Source: Mycoplasmatota bacterium (lineage in GTDB: Bacteria; Bacillota_I; Bacilli_A; Haloplasmatales; Haloplasmataceae). Taken from it: a stretch of 64,000 nt of DNA. The stretch spans positions 2,239,156-2,303,155 of the forward strand of contig CP074573.1 of assembly GCA_018394295.1 (NCBI GenBank). Reading direction: 5' to 3'. The position numbers were made by a program, and so were the translations under genes. Positions 13,579 through 22,167 of the stretch are shown here, piece after piece (positions within the stretch are counted from its first letter, which is position 1; each line of letters opens with the position of its first letter). A model generated the notes under the pieces. The model did not search any database. It was not told the origin of the DNA and saw only the letters and a list, made by a program, of their open reading frames with translations.

Positions 13579-13785
13579 ATGAGTGTAACAATCCTACAAA
13601 AAATAGCACTTATTGTTACGATCATCGGAGCAATCAATTGGGGTTTAATTGGTTTATTCGAATTTGATTTAGTAGCATGGCTATTCAATGGACAAGGTTC
13701 TATATTATCACGTACAATATATACTCTTGTAGGAATTACAGGCTTAATTAATCTTGGTTTACTATTTGCTCCTACAGAGGACTAA
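13579..13785 (+). CDS. DUF378 (YuzA-like) small membrane protein
   Basis: A 68-residue protein with two hydrophobic segments (about 8-28 and 41-63) and the family signature GAINWGL near residue 17. DUF378 proteins such as B. subtilis YuzA have no firm function. AGGAGG lies just upstream of the ATG. It is transcribed alone, divergent from the ydcC-like gene and convergent with acpS. Confidence 0.9.
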   Translation: MSVTILQKIALIVTIIGAINWGLIGLFEFDLVAWLFNGQGSILSRTIYTLVGITGLINLGLLFAPTED

Positions 13786-13789
13786 ATTA

Positions 13790-13828
13790 AAGAGGCTTTG
13801 ATTAACATCAAAAGCCTCCTTTTTTTAT
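13790..13828 (+). terminator. Terminator after the DUF378 gene
   Basis: GAGGCTTTGAT / ATCAAAAGCCTC hairpin followed by seven T. It may also act weakly on acpS from the other side. Confidence 0.88.
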
Positions 13829-13844
13829 ATTAAGTTAAATAATA

Positions 13845-14192
13845 TCATTTATTTTCTAACACAACAAAAGCCTGTGCATAATTATCTGTATGGGTAATCG
13901 ATAAATGAATCCTTGTATCATTCTCTATTTGAATATAAGGTTTTCCACAAGCGTCATTTAAAACCTCAATATCTTTAAAAGTTATTAGACCAATACCAGT
14001 ACCTAATGCTTTTGAATAGGCTTCTTTAGCAGCGAAACGTCCTGCTAGAAACTGTATTTTACGTTTTTCATTTTTATAACCATCATAAATTTCTATTTCT
14101 TTATCGGTTAATATGCGTTTAACAAGGTTCTTATGAGAACCTTTTTTTAGTCTTTCTATCTCTAATAAGTCAGTACCAATCCCAATAATCAT
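13845..14192 (-). CDS. acpS: Holo-[acyl-carrier-protein] synthase
   Basis: A 115-residue AcpS that moves 4'-phosphopantetheine from CoA to acyl carrier protein, activating fatty-acid synthesis in the cytoplasm. The start IGIGTDLLEIERL holds the Mg-binding Asp (D8), and FAAKEAYSKALGTG holds Glu57, the second metal ligand. Length is typical (about 120). Its closeness to the ydcC-like gene is conserved with B. subtilis. Confidence 0.96.
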   Translation of the reverse strand: MIIGIGTDLLEIERLKKGSHKNLVKRILTDKEIEIYDGYKNEKRKIQFLAGRFAAKEAYSKALGTGIGLITFKDIEVLNDACGKPYIQIENDTRIHLSITHTDNYAQAFVVLENK

Positions 14193-14328
14193 TTTTTATC
14201 ACCTATATTATTATAAGTCCTTAATCCATTTACTACAAGTAAAAATTATATACTTTAAAGGAAATGCTACTTATAGTCTGTAGAAAATCCAATTGATAAA
14301 TAGTATTTTTATGTCAAATGGTGGTGAT

Positions 14329-14586
14329 ATGATGAAAAAAGATACGGAAATTAATGAACTATTTGGTAAAAAATTAAGACTACTTCGAATGGGAAAGGGA
14401 TTATCACAAGAAGAATTAGGTTTACAAAGTGGACTACATAGAACCTATATCGGACAAATTGAAAGAGCAGAAAAAAATATATCTATCCGGAAAGCCTATC
14501 GAATTGCTAAAACACTTGAATTAGATATACGTGAACTATTTGATTTTAGTGATATCTATAAAGAAAACATAAATAAAAATAAATAA
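14329..14586 (+). CDS. XRE-family helix-turn-helix regulator
   Basis: A small DNA-binding protein of about 85 residues dominated by one HTH_3 domain (FGKKLRLLRMGKGLSQEELG ... YIGQIERAEKNISI). The Ser-Gln-Glu-Glu-Leu turn and the GQIERAEKN second helix are typical of the XRE family. A longer frame from an upstream TTG exists, but GGTGGTGAT fits the tandem ATG codons at 14329/14332. It has no effector domain, and its target is unknown; the neighbouring nucleotidyltransferase gene is convergent. It could be a phage-type or restriction-type controller remnant. Confidence 0.85.
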   Translation: MMKKDTEINELFGKKLRLLRMGKGLSQEELGLQSGLHRTYIGQIERAEKNISIRKAYRIAKTLELDIRELFDFSDIYKENINKNK

Positions 14587-14595
14587 ATTGCTTGT

Positions 14596-14621
14596 TAAAA
14601 CGCAGATTTGCGTTTTTTTAT
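14596..14621 (+). terminator. Terminator between the XRE gene and the nucleotidyltransferase
   Basis: AAAACGCA, loop GATT, TGCGTTTTTTT. It lies at the meeting point of two convergent genes and overlaps the end of the opposite one. Confidence 0.85.
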
Positions 14622-15463
14622 TTATATTTTTTTACTTTATCCATTTCTCTTACCTGATATAAATACTCTACTGTATTTTTATCATCATTTATTGGATAAT
14701 CATAATTTAAAGCTTCAGCTACAGGATTCCCTACTTTTCTCATCAGTTCACAGGCTTTAAATATTGATTCCCAAATTTCATTATAATCATTCCCTGAATA
14801 AGTGTCTTTTAATAAAAGATACATATCTTCAGGTAAATATTTTTTTACCCATTTTCCAAATTTACCAGGATTAACTTTAAAACCATACTCAAGACCAATA
14901 TACCAAGAAATCATTTTTATAAGTGGTTTTTTAACAACCCACTCATACATAAATTTAACATATACTAATTCCTCACGATATATACCTTTAGCCACATTGT
15001 TTAAACACCAAAAAAACTCATTAATTGTTTCATCAAATTCAGCTTTAGTTGGTTTTTTTACGAAATAAGATGAATCATTTGGTGGTAAAAATTTAAGCAA
15101 AGTATTGTCCTTATCTAATAATACTAGACTTAAACTATCCTCTTCTAATTCATCTAAAAAATCAACTTGATAAAATGTCATATCTATACGTACTAAATCT
15201 TTAAACAACATTAAATAAATATGTGAATAATCTGTATTAATATTATGTTGAATGATTGCGGTTTCACCAAACGGCTTCATCCAATCTTGATTATCCAGAT
15301 AATAGGAACTATCATTTGTGACCATAATGACATCATAATCCTGAAAAACATCAACAGGTGCATTCTTATTAACACGGGATCCATTCATAATAACCCCTCT
15401 TATCCTATCCTCTGTTTTGGCAAAATTTATAATTTGATTTAAAACAACCGCTTCATTTCTCAT
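14618..15463 (-). CDS. ANT(6)/AadK-like nucleotidyltransferase
   Basis: A 281-residue member of the streptomycin 6-adenylyltransferase family (AadK is 284). The nucleotidyltransferase signature is visible: MNGSR (26-30) followed by DYDVI (42-46), giving the GS...D.D metal-binding set. AadK-type enzymes transfer AMP from ATP to the 6-hydroxyl of streptomycin; many chromosomal relatives have no demonstrated drug activity, so resistance is only a possibility. GGAGG precedes the ATG. The promoter is a perfect TTGACA-17-TATAAT at 15496-15524. There is no linked mobile element or other resistance gene. Confidence 0.85.
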   Translation of the reverse strand: MRNEAVVLNQIINFAKTEDRIRGVIMNGSRVNKNAPVDVFQDYDVIMVTNDSSYYLDNQDWMKPFGETAIIQHNINTDYSHIYLMLFKDLVRIDMTFYQVDFLDELEEDSLSLVLLDKDNTLLKFLPPNDSSYFVKKPTKAEFDETINEFFWCLNNVAKGIYREELVYVKFMYEWVVKKPLIKMISWYIGLEYGFKVNPGKFGKWVKKYLPEDMYLLLKDTYSGNDYNEIWESIFKACELMRKVGNPVAEALNYDYPINDDKNTVEYLYQVREMDKVKKYK

Positions 15464-15495
15464 CCCATTCCTCCAAACATTATTGTATTTAATTT

Positions 15496-15524
15496 AATTA
15501 TATTAATTGTTTATATCTATGTCA
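15496..15524 (-). promoter_or_regulatory. Perfect-consensus promoter of the ANT(6)-like gene
   Basis: Minus strand: TTGACA (15519-15524), 17 bp, TATAAT (15496-15501), placing transcription start about 25 nt before the ATG. Confidence 0.88.
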
Positions 15525-15632
15525 ATTAATGTGTTTTATTAACTATATACTTATTTCTGAAGGTTTTATCATAGAATTTTCATTTTTTTAAAAAAAATGT
15601 CTAAATCTTATTTATATATTCAAATTTTATAG

Positions 15633-15658
15633 TATAATAGTGTTGAAAGCGTTTTCTA
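15633..15658 (+). promoter_or_regulatory. ptb operon -10 and cre-like site
   Basis: A -10 TATAAT lies at 15633-15638 (no good -35). The CcpA-site-like TTGAAAGCGTTTTCTA at 15643-15658 matches TGWAANCGNTNWCA at 13 of 14 positions and covers the expected start point, a position where CcpA normally represses. Confidence 0.75.
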
Positions 15659-15674
15659 AGGGGAGGTGTTAAGT

Positions 15675-16574
15675 ATGAAAACATTAAAAGAAATCATTAT
15701 GGTCGCTCAAAATAGACCTAATAAAACGATTGCATTAGCTTGTCCAGAAGATCATGAAGTTTTACATGCTGTAGAGGAAGCAGTTAATTTAAACTTATGT
15801 GATTTTATTTTGTTTGGTGATGAGTTAAAAATTCATTCAATCGCAGAAGAAATAAACTTTTCACTGAATCAATGTCAAATAATTAATATCACTGATAAAG
15901 AACAAGCTTGTTTAGAAGCTGTAAAAGCTGTTTCTTCAGGACAAGCTGATGTCGTTATGAAAGGTTTAGTAGACACTGCAATCATTATGAAAAAAGTGCT
16001 TGATAAAGAAGTAGGTCTACGAACTGATAATATTATCAGCCATGTAATGGTCATGCAACTACCTAAATTTGATCGGTTACTCTTCTTAAGTGATGGAGCG
16101 ATGAATATTGATCCAAGTGTTGATCAATTAAAGAAAATTACGATTAATGCCGTAAATTTAGCAAGAGCACTTAGTATTAGCCGACCTAAAGTAGCTTGTA
16201 TTAGCGCCATTGAAAAAGTGAATCCAAAAATGCCTTCTTCTGTAAAATGTCATGAAATTGAACAAATGCAGGAAAAATTAGAAATTGTTCATTGTGACAT
16301 ATGTGGACCTTTAGCAATTGATTTAGCTTTAGATAAGGAATCTGCAAAAACGAAGAACATTAAAAATCCTGTTGCAGGTAATGCAGATATTTTAATCGTT
16401 CCATATATTGAAGTTGCAAATGCTTTATATAAGGGTTGGATGTTCGGTTGTGAAAATGTAAAAAGCGCAGGAATTATTATGGGTGCCAAAGCACCAATAG
16501 TCTTAACATCACGTGCTGACAGTCATGAAACTAAATTAAATTCAATCGCATTAAGTGTACTTATGCAAAATTAA
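15675..16574 (+). CDS. ptb: Phosphate butyryltransferase
   Basis: A 299-residue phosphotransacylase of the PTA_PTB family. It exchanges CoA for phosphate on butyryl-CoA (or isobutyryl-, isovaleryl-CoA), feeding the next gene, butyrate kinase. Family features are VMKGLVDTAIIMKKVLDKE (around 96-114) and the C-terminal GIIMGAKAPIVLTSRAD. I chose the ATG at 15675 with GGGGAGG upstream rather than an in-frame GTG inside that site. It heads a ptb-buk-leucine dehydrogenase operon with 12- and 30-bp gaps. A cre-like site at the promoter suggests glucose repression. Confidence 0.94.
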   Translation: MKTLKEIIMVAQNRPNKTIALACPEDHEVLHAVEEAVNLNLCDFILFGDELKIHSIAEEINFSLNQCQIINITDKEQACLEAVKAVSSGQADVVMKGLVDTAIIMKKVLDKEVGLRTDNIISHVMVMQLPKFDRLLFLSDGAMNIDPSVDQLKKITINAVNLARALSISRPKVACISAIEKVNPKMPSSVKCHEIEQMQEKLEIVHCDICGPLAIDLALDKESAKTKNIKNPVAGNADILIVPYIEVANALYKGWMFGCENVKSAGIIMGAKAPIVLTSRADSHETKLNSIALSVLMQN

Positions 16575-16586
16575 GGGGGAATTATT

Positions 16587-17654
16587 TTGGGTAAATATGT
16601 ACTAGTCATTAATCCTGGTTCAACCTCAACCAAAATAGCATTGTTTAATGATGAAACAACTGTTTTTGAAAGTAAAATCAGTCACTCAACAGAAGAAATT
16701 CAACAATTTGAGAATGTGGCTAGTCAATTTGAGTTTCGTAAAAATTTAATTGTAAAAGAGTTAAATAACCATAATTACCAAATTTCTGATTTAGATGCAG
16801 TTTGTGGACGAGGGGGATTATTAAAACCAATAAAAGGTGGAACTTATTTAGTAAATGATGAAATGATAAAAGATTTAACAGAGGCTAAACGTGGTGAACA
16901 TGCTTCTAACCTTGGAGCACTAATCGCAAAAGATATCGCAGATGATGCTTTAATCCCTGCTTTTATTGTTGACCCAGTATCTGTTGATGAGATGGAAGAC
17001 ATTGCGCGTATATCTGGAATGCCATGCATTGAAAGACCAAGTCTATTTCATGCCTTAAATCAAAAAGCAATCGCTAGAGAAGTAGCGAAAGATAAGAATA
17101 AAAAATACGAGTCATTAAACTTAATTGTCGCTCATTTAGGCGGCGGAATTAGTGTTGGTGCACATAAAAAAGGACATATTGTTGATGTTAACAATGCTTT
17201 GGATGGCGATGGACCTATGAGTCCAGAAAGAAGTGGAACGGTTCCTTTAGGACCTCTATATAAAATGTGTTTTTCAAATAAATACACATTAAAGGAAATT
17301 AAATCAATGAATTATGGTAAGGGTGGTTTAGTTGCTTATTTAGGTACTAATAATGCAGTTGAAGTGGTTAAGCAAATCAAACAAGGTGATGAGAAAGCCA
17401 AATTAATTTATGAAGCAATGGCTTATCAAATTTCCAAAGAAATTGGAGCATGTTGTACTGTATTAAAAGGTGATATCGATTATATTGTCTTAACTGGTGG
17501 ATTAGCTAATGAAAAATATTTAGTTAATAAAATATTAGAACGTATTTCATTCTTGTCTGAAGTTTTAGTATATCCTGGAGAGAATGAATTACTATCATTA
17601 GCTCAAGGTGCACTAAGAGTATTATATAAAGAAGAAGAACCAAAAACCTATTAA
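16587..17654 (+). CDS. buk: Butyrate kinase
   Basis: A 355-residue acetokinase-family enzyme converting butyryl-phosphate plus ADP to butyrate plus ATP, the energy-saving step. Motifs: NPGSTSTKIALF near the N-terminus, AHLGGGISVGAHKKG (phosphate binding) and a late TGGLANEKYLV. The start is TTG at 16587, supported by AAGGGGGA seven bases upstream. Its Shine-Dalgarno TTAAGGG (16571-16577) is perfectly complementary to CCCTTAA in the candidate small RNA at 54764-54770; this may be chance. Confidence 0.95.
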   Translation: MGKYVLVINPGSTSTKIALFNDETTVFESKISHSTEEIQQFENVASQFEFRKNLIVKELNNHNYQISDLDAVCGRGGLLKPIKGGTYLVNDEMIKDLTEAKRGEHASNLGALIAKDIADDALIPAFIVDPVSVDEMEDIARISGMPCIERPSLFHALNQKAIAREVAKDKNKKYESLNLIVAHLGGGISVGAHKKGHIVDVNNALDGDGPMSPERSGTVPLGPLYKMCFSNKYTLKEIKSMNYGKGGLVAYLGTNNAVEVVKQIKQGDEKAKLIYEAMAYQISKEIGACCTVLKGDIDYIVLTGGLANEKYLVNKILERISFLSEVLVYPGENELLSLAQGALRVLYKEEEPKTY

Positions 17655-17684
17655 TATAATAATAATTTAATCGGAGGGATAAAA

Positions 17685-18764
17685 ATGGGAGTTTTTGATT
17701 ACATGGAAAAATACGGTCATGAACAAATTATCTTTTTTCATGACAAAAAAACTGGTTTAAAAGGAATTACTGGAATTCATGACACAACAATTGGTCCAGC
17801 AATTGGGGGAACAAGATTATGGAATTATGAAAATGAAGAAGCAGCATTATTTGATGTTACTAGACTTTCTCGCGGTATGACTTACAAATGTGCAGCTGCA
17901 GAATGTAATTGTGGTGGTGGAAAGACTGTTCTATTAGGTGACCCTAATAAAGTAAAATCAGAGGGATATTTACGCGCTTATGGTCGTTATGTTCAATCTC
18001 TTAACGGAAGATTTTATACTGGTGAAGACATGAACATTAATGAACATGACTGTGACTACATGGTTATGGAATCAGATTACATTAATGGACGTGCTGATAT
18101 GTCTGGTAACCCTTCTCCTGTAACTGCTTATGGTGTTTACTGGGGCGTTAAAGCAGCTGCTTATGAAAAATGGGGATCTAACAGTTTAAAAGATAAAGTT
18201 ATAGCTGTTCAAGGTTTAGGTGCTGTAGGTTATAATTTATGTAAACATCTACATGATGAAGGGGCAAAATTAATTGTCACTGATATTTCACAAGAAAAAA
18301 TCAATAAAGTTGTCACTGAATTTGGTGCACAAGCTGTTGGAATAAATGAAATTTATTCAGTTGATTGCGATATTTTCTCACCTAACTCAATTGGTGCTAT
18401 ATTAAATGATGATACTATTCCACAATTAAAATGTGAAGTGGTTGCAGGTGGCGCTAATAATGTTTTACTTGATGAAAATATACATGGTGATATGTTAATG
18501 AATCGTGATATTGTTTACGCTCCTGATTTTGTAATTAATGGCGCTGGATTAATTAATGTTTATCAAGAATTTTTCCCACCATATAATCGAGAAGAAGCAT
18601 TATTAAAAGTTGAAAAAATCTATGATCGTTTATTAAGAATCTTTACTTATGCTAAAAAAAATAAAATCAATACACAAGAGGCAGCAACTAAGTTAGCTGA
18701 AGAAAGAATTGAAATGCTAAAAGATATTCATGCAAATTATGTCCCAGGAAGTAAGAGCCTATAA
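17685..18764 (+). CDS. bcd: Leucine dehydrogenase (Glu/Leu/Phe/Val dehydrogenase family)
   Basis: A 359-residue NAD-dependent amino acid dehydrogenase deaminating branched-chain amino acids to their 2-oxo acids. The N-terminal catalytic part has GGGKTVLLGDP, containing an active-site Lys, and GEDMNINEHD; the Rossmann nucleotide fold begins at GLGAVGYNL. Length and motifs fit leucine/valine dehydrogenases better than the longer glutamate dehydrogenases. In B. subtilis the ptb-bcd-buk-lpdV-bkd operon degrades branched-chain amino acids; here the oxo-acid dehydrogenase genes are missing and the operon ends after this gene. Confidence 0.93.
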   Translation: MGVFDYMEKYGHEQIIFFHDKKTGLKGITGIHDTTIGPAIGGTRLWNYENEEAALFDVTRLSRGMTYKCAAAECNCGGGKTVLLGDPNKVKSEGYLRAYGRYVQSLNGRFYTGEDMNINEHDCDYMVMESDYINGRADMSGNPSPVTAYGVYWGVKAAAYEKWGSNSLKDKVIAVQGLGAVGYNLCKHLHDEGAKLIVTDISQEKINKVVTEFGAQAVGINEIYSVDCDIFSPNSIGAILNDDTIPQLKCEVVAGGANNVLLDENIHGDMLMNRDIVYAPDFVINGAGLINVYQEFFPPYNREEALLKVEKIYDRLLRIFTYAKKNKINTQEAATKLAEERIEMLKDIHANYVPGSKSL

Positions 18765-18771
18765 ATATACT

Positions 18772-18799
18772 AAAATACCCATTTTGGGTATTTTTTTAC
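18772..18799 (+). terminator. Terminator of the ptb-buk-bcd operon
   Basis: AAATACCC, loop, TGGGTATTTTTTT. Confidence 0.88.
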
Positions 18800-18840
18800 T
18801 CTTATGTGAATTAATTTATTTCATTCAATTATTGTAAATA

Positions 18841-18872
18841 AAAATCCTCATATACCCTGTATATGAGGATTC
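18841..18872 (-). terminator. Terminator after the HepT-like gene
   Basis: A 13-bp perfect stem, AATCCTCATATAC / GTATATGAGGATT, followed on the minus strand by TTTTATTTA. Confidence 0.8.
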
Positions 18873-18876
18873 TTAT

Positions 18877-19200
18877 TTAATTTACAGCATTTTTTAAATC
18901 AGGTTTTATTTCTATTAACTTCACAGTTGCAATATTCCAAACAAGGTCTATATGTTCTGGATTATTTAAAATATTCCTTAAATCAAGTAAAGTTGCCCAT
19001 GGAATTTCGTTATATTCTACTTTAATTTCCTCTGGAATATGCTTGCTCGCCTCACCAATAATATTTAAATACCGAATGACATCATCTACTAAATGATAAT
19101 TACTTTTAAAATCAGCAAATGTTTTTCCATCTAATAATTTTTTTATTTTCTTTATCGTGGTGAGAATTTCTTCAATAAATATGTTGTGAATTTTCGTCAT
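18877..19200 (-). CDS. HepT-like (DUF86) protein with degenerate active-site motif
   Basis: A 107-residue all-helical protein of the HEPN/HepT (DUF86) family: VDDVIRYLNIIGEASKHIPEE and IPWATLLDLRN are typical. HepT toxins carry R-X4-H-X-Y; here the aligned residues are R75, N80 and E82, so the catalytic His and the Tyr modified by the MntA antitoxin are both replaced, and about three residues are missing before the IDLVW segment. No MntA nucleotidyltransferase is adjacent in the 349-bp gap upstream or downstream. The protein probably lacks RNase activity and may be a domesticated or decaying toxin. GGAGGG precedes the ATG. Confidence 0.82.
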   Translation of the reverse strand: MTKIHNIFIEEILTTIKKIKKLLDGKTFADFKSNYHLVDDVIRYLNIIGEASKHIPEEIKVEYNEIPWATLLDLRNILNNPEHIDLVWNIATVKLIEIKPDLKNAVN

Positions 19201-19549
19201 AAAATCCCTCCTTTAACTTAAGAAAGATGGTTCTCTATTTATATACATCATTAAACACAATTTTTTTATTCACTAATAATATATTATAATTATTTTAACA
19301 CAAAAATGATAATTTTCAAGTTATATGTTTTTATTTTAGTGTCTTTGATGATTAAAAAAGCATCAAATCTGTATTTTTATTATTCAATTTTTTGATAATT
19401 ATTCATTTGAGATAACTAAAAATAAAATAAATATAACTACTAAAACTTTACTTTTATCATCTTATTTTCCACTACCTATACATTAATTATACCAATCTTA
19501 TCACATCTAAATAAAAAAACTGTTAAGAAACACTTAACAGTCTATAATA
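19201..19549. other. Gene-free A/T-rich stretch with one hairpin
   Basis: No frame of interest on either strand. A hairpin TTTGATG (19344-19350) / CATCAAA (19361-19367) is followed by a T-rich run on the plus strand, and the citF terminator lies at the right end. I see no MntA-like antitoxin remnant. The HepT-like promoter must lie here but no convincing -35/-10 pair is seen. Confidence 0.6.
19511..19542 (-). terminator. Terminator of the nine-gene citC-citF operon
   Basis: Minus strand: ACTGTTAAG, 5-nt loop, CTTAACAGT, then TTTTTTTATTT. Confidence 0.88.
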
Positions 19550-21046
19550 TTATTGTTTTTGATAAAGAAAATCAATTACACTACCATCTCGATATTCTAC
19601 AACTCCCACAACTTTATCAGTAAAATGAATCTGATTTGGGATACCTACTAGTGAGTCAGATATAGCTTTTAACTCTTCAATCGTTTTAAGTGGTAGATTA
19701 GTTTTTTTGAATCTTTCAATTAAGTCTTTTCGTCTCGGGTTAACCGCAATTCCTCTCTCAGTAACTAATACATCAATCGTTTCTCCTGGAGTGGTTTTAC
19801 AGATAACCTTATCCTTTATAACTGGAATTCTAGAATTAAATAATTGGGATACGATAATGGCTACTTTAGCACCATTTGCTGTATCACTATGACCTCCAGA
19901 CCCACCCATAATCTCTCCAGTAGATGAAGTTGTTACATTTACGTTAAAGTTCAAATCGATTTCAGTTGCCCCTAGTATTACAAAATCTAAATCATTTACG
20001 ATACAATCATCATTGATATTTGCATATTTTGAAGCACTAATAGGTATATGATTTTCATTTTCACGGATTGAACGGATTGCTTCTAAATCAAAACATTGTA
20101 CATCATATAATTTATCAAATAATCTCGCTTCAAGCATATCAACAATATAACCAGTGATTCCACCAGAAGCAAAACTACCTTTTATATTTTCTTTTATCAT
20201 TAGTTGCTTTAAATAATAGGAAACAGCTAAACTTGTCCCTCCAGCGCCTGTCTGAAAAGAAAAGCCATTTTTAAAATATCCTGAATGATGAATCACATCA
20301 GTCGTTAATCGAGCTATTTTTAATCCAATTGGATTTTTTGTAATTTGAGTTGTTCCAGATACAATCCCTTTACAATCTCCAATTGAATCAACTTTTACTA
20401 TATAATCAATATATTTTCCCTCTACCTCTATATCATCTAATTTATCAATTAAATTATCAGTAATTACAACAGTTGTTTTAGCAAAATGCGCATCAGTTAC
20501 AGCATATCCCATCGATCCACAAGCACTTATCCCATCATTTCCTGTCAAATTCCCGATTTCATCACAGGTTGGGGCAGCTATAAATGCGATATCAATAGAT
20601 ACATCACCACTTTCAACTAGACGAACGCGTCCACCATGGGTATGCATAATCGCTACTTTCTTCATTTTACCTTGACTTATCGCTTCTGCTACAGGTCCAG
20701 AAATAAACGCAGCGATAATCTGTGTAACAATTCCTTTTTCAATATAATCAACTAATGGAGAATGACAAGGAAAAATAGAACTCGCAAAAATCGTTATATC
20801 TTTAACACCACGTTTTACAATTTCTTCCATCACCATGTTTAAAACATAATCGCCATTACGTAAGTGATGATGAAATGATAAGGTCATCCCATCTTTAATC
20901 TCTAATTCATCTAATAATCCTTGTAAGTTTCTGCGGTATTTTTCTTTCGATTGATTATTTTTTGATGGTTTCAATACTTCTTCATTTTTTTCTTTTCTAA
21001 CTTCTTTATACATTTGATAATCATCTTTATAACCTAAAATATTCAT
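19550..21046 (-). CDS. citF: Citrate lyase-type alpha subunit (inferred citramalate lyase, CoA-transferase subunit)
   Basis: A 498-residue CitF-family protein that swaps the acetyl group on the acyl carrier subunit for the incoming substrate (citrate or citramalate). Family landmarks: LSFHHHLRNGDYVLN, MHTHGGRVRL and GGSGGHSDTANGAKVA. It is the last gene of the operon and overlaps citE by ATGA. Because glutamate mutase and methylaspartate ammonia-lyase are in the same operon, and no citrate transporter or oxaloacetate decarboxylase is present, I infer that it acts on citramalate, giving acetate and pyruvate, as in Clostridium tetanomorphum. Sequence alone cannot separate citrate from citramalate lyase. 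Confidence 0.92.
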   Translation of the reverse strand: MNILGYKDDYQMYKEVRKEKNEEVLKPSKNNQSKEKYRRNLQGLLDELEIKDGMTLSFHHHLRNGDYVLNMVMEEIVKRGVKDITIFASSIFPCHSPLVDYIEKGIVTQIIAAFISGPVAEAISQGKMKKVAIMHTHGGRVRLVESGDVSIDIAFIAAPTCDEIGNLTGNDGISACGSMGYAVTDAHFAKTTVVITDNLIDKLDDIEVEGKYIDYIVKVDSIGDCKGIVSGTTQITKNPIGLKIARLTTDVIHHSGYFKNGFSFQTGAGGTSLAVSYYLKQLMIKENIKGSFASGGITGYIVDMLEARLFDKLYDVQCFDLEAIRSIRENENHIPISASKYANINDDCIVNDLDFVILGATEIDLNFNVNVTTSSTGEIMGGSGGHSDTANGAKVAIIVSQLFNSRIPVIKDKVICKTTPGETIDVLVTERGIAVNPRRKDLIERFKKTNLPLKTIEELKAISDSLVGIPNQIHFTDKVVGVVEYRDGSVIDFLYQKQ

Positions 21047-21900
21047 AATAACACTCCTTTTATTAATCCTATTTTCGAAGCCATTTCAATGATTTTTTCA
21101 GCTCGCTTGATGATTGGTAAATCAACCATTTTTCCATCAAGTGAAAAAACACCTTTTCCTTCTTTTAAAGCACGATCTTTTGCTTCTATAATCCTTTTTG
21201 CATGATTAATTTCATCAATCGTTGGATTAAAAACTTGGTTAATTGATACGATTTGGCGTGGATTGATAGATGCCTTCCCATCAAAACCAAGACTTTTAGC
21301 GAACAAAGTATCTTTTTCTAGACCACTTTCATCATATATATCTGTAAATGGTGTATCAATCACAAATTTATTTAAAGCATGGGCAGCGTTAACAACCCGA
21401 CCTCTTGCATAAAATAATTCTTGACCCAATTTAGTACGTTTACAATTTAAATCAACACATAAATCTTCTCCACCAAGCATTAAACCATAGCAACGATTGC
21501 TAGCGTCTAAAATATTATAAACTTGCTCAACACCCATAGCGGTTTCAATTAGAACCATAATTCCAATCTCTGTACCTTCTAATCGTTTACTTAAATCAAT
21601 AACACTTTCAACAGTTGCCTTCGGTAATAAAATCAAATCGATATTTGATTGCTTTATTTCCTCAACATCTAATGCATAGTATGGTGTATCAAATGGATTA
21701 ACTCTAACAATAATTTCACTTTTAAAATGAATCGTTTTTAAAACCTCTTTAACAAGTATTCTTGCTGAATCTTTTTCATCGAGCGCTACACTATCTTCTA
21801 AATCAAAGATGATACTATCAGCATCAAATACATCTGAGCTGATTAACATCCCTGAATTATTTCCTGGTATAAACAACATACTTCTTCTGATATTAGCCAT
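21043..21900 (-). CDS. citE: Citrate lyase-type beta subunit (inferred citramalate lyase)
   Basis: A 285-residue HpcH/HpaI-type TIM barrel that cleaves the acyl-carrier-bound citryl or citramalyl group. The start RRSMLFIPGNNSGM, the DSIIFDLEDSVALDEKD segment and GLMLGGEDLCVDL are typical CitE signatures, including acidic metal ligands. RBS AGAGGTGTG precedes the ATG, which overlaps citD by 8 bp, so the subunits are translationally coupled. Confidence 0.94.
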   Translation of the reverse strand: MANIRRSMLFIPGNNSGMLISSDVFDADSIIFDLEDSVALDEKDSARILVKEVLKTIHFKSEIIVRVNPFDTPYYALDVEEIKQSNIDLILLPKATVESVIDLSKRLEGTEIGIMVLIETAMGVEQVYNILDASNRCYGLMLGGEDLCVDLNCKRTKLGQELFYARGRVVNAAHALNKFVIDTPFTDIYDESGLEKDTLFAKSLGFDGKASINPRQIVSINQVFNPTIDEINHAKRIIEAKDRALKEGKGVFSLDGKMVDLPIIKRAEKIIEMASKIGLIKGVLL

Positions 21901-22162
21901 TATTCACACCTCTTTTAATAGCGGTAATTAGCCTAGCACGAATGGTAACATCTAATGCCCCTTTATCAATTGCCTTCACTAATGTATGTTCAACACCAAA
22001 CTCTTTAAGGGTGTCTAATATCACTTTTTTAATTTGTGAACCAAATGTTTCATAAACAATACTTTCTAATTCTATTGTATTTTCTTCGTATCCAGGAAAT
22101 AACATAATATATATATCATTCGATTCATATGTTCCTGCTTTAGATGGTTTTAGAAGTTCCAT
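21893..22162 (-). CDS. citD: Citrate lyase-type acyl carrier subunit (gamma)
   Basis: An 89-residue acyl carrier. The start ELLKPSKAGTYESND contains Ser14, the residue that carries the phosphoribosyl-dephospho-CoA group in citrate lyases. I chose the ATG at 22162 over one at 22171, since the shorter form aligns with known CitD N-termini and has AAAGGA at better spacing. It is modified by the CitXG protein and acetylated by CitC, both encoded at the start of this operon. Confidence 0.94.
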   Translation of the reverse strand: MELLKPSKAGTYESNDIYIMLFPGYEENTIELESIVYETFGSQIKKVILDTLKEFGVEHTLVKAIDKGALDVTIRARLITAIKRGVNNG

Positions 22163-22167
22163 ATTAA

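Noticed and set aside
18877-19549. A HepT/MntA toxin-antitoxin pair
   Set aside because: There is no nucleotidyltransferase frame beside the HepT-like gene, and its active-site motif is degenerate.
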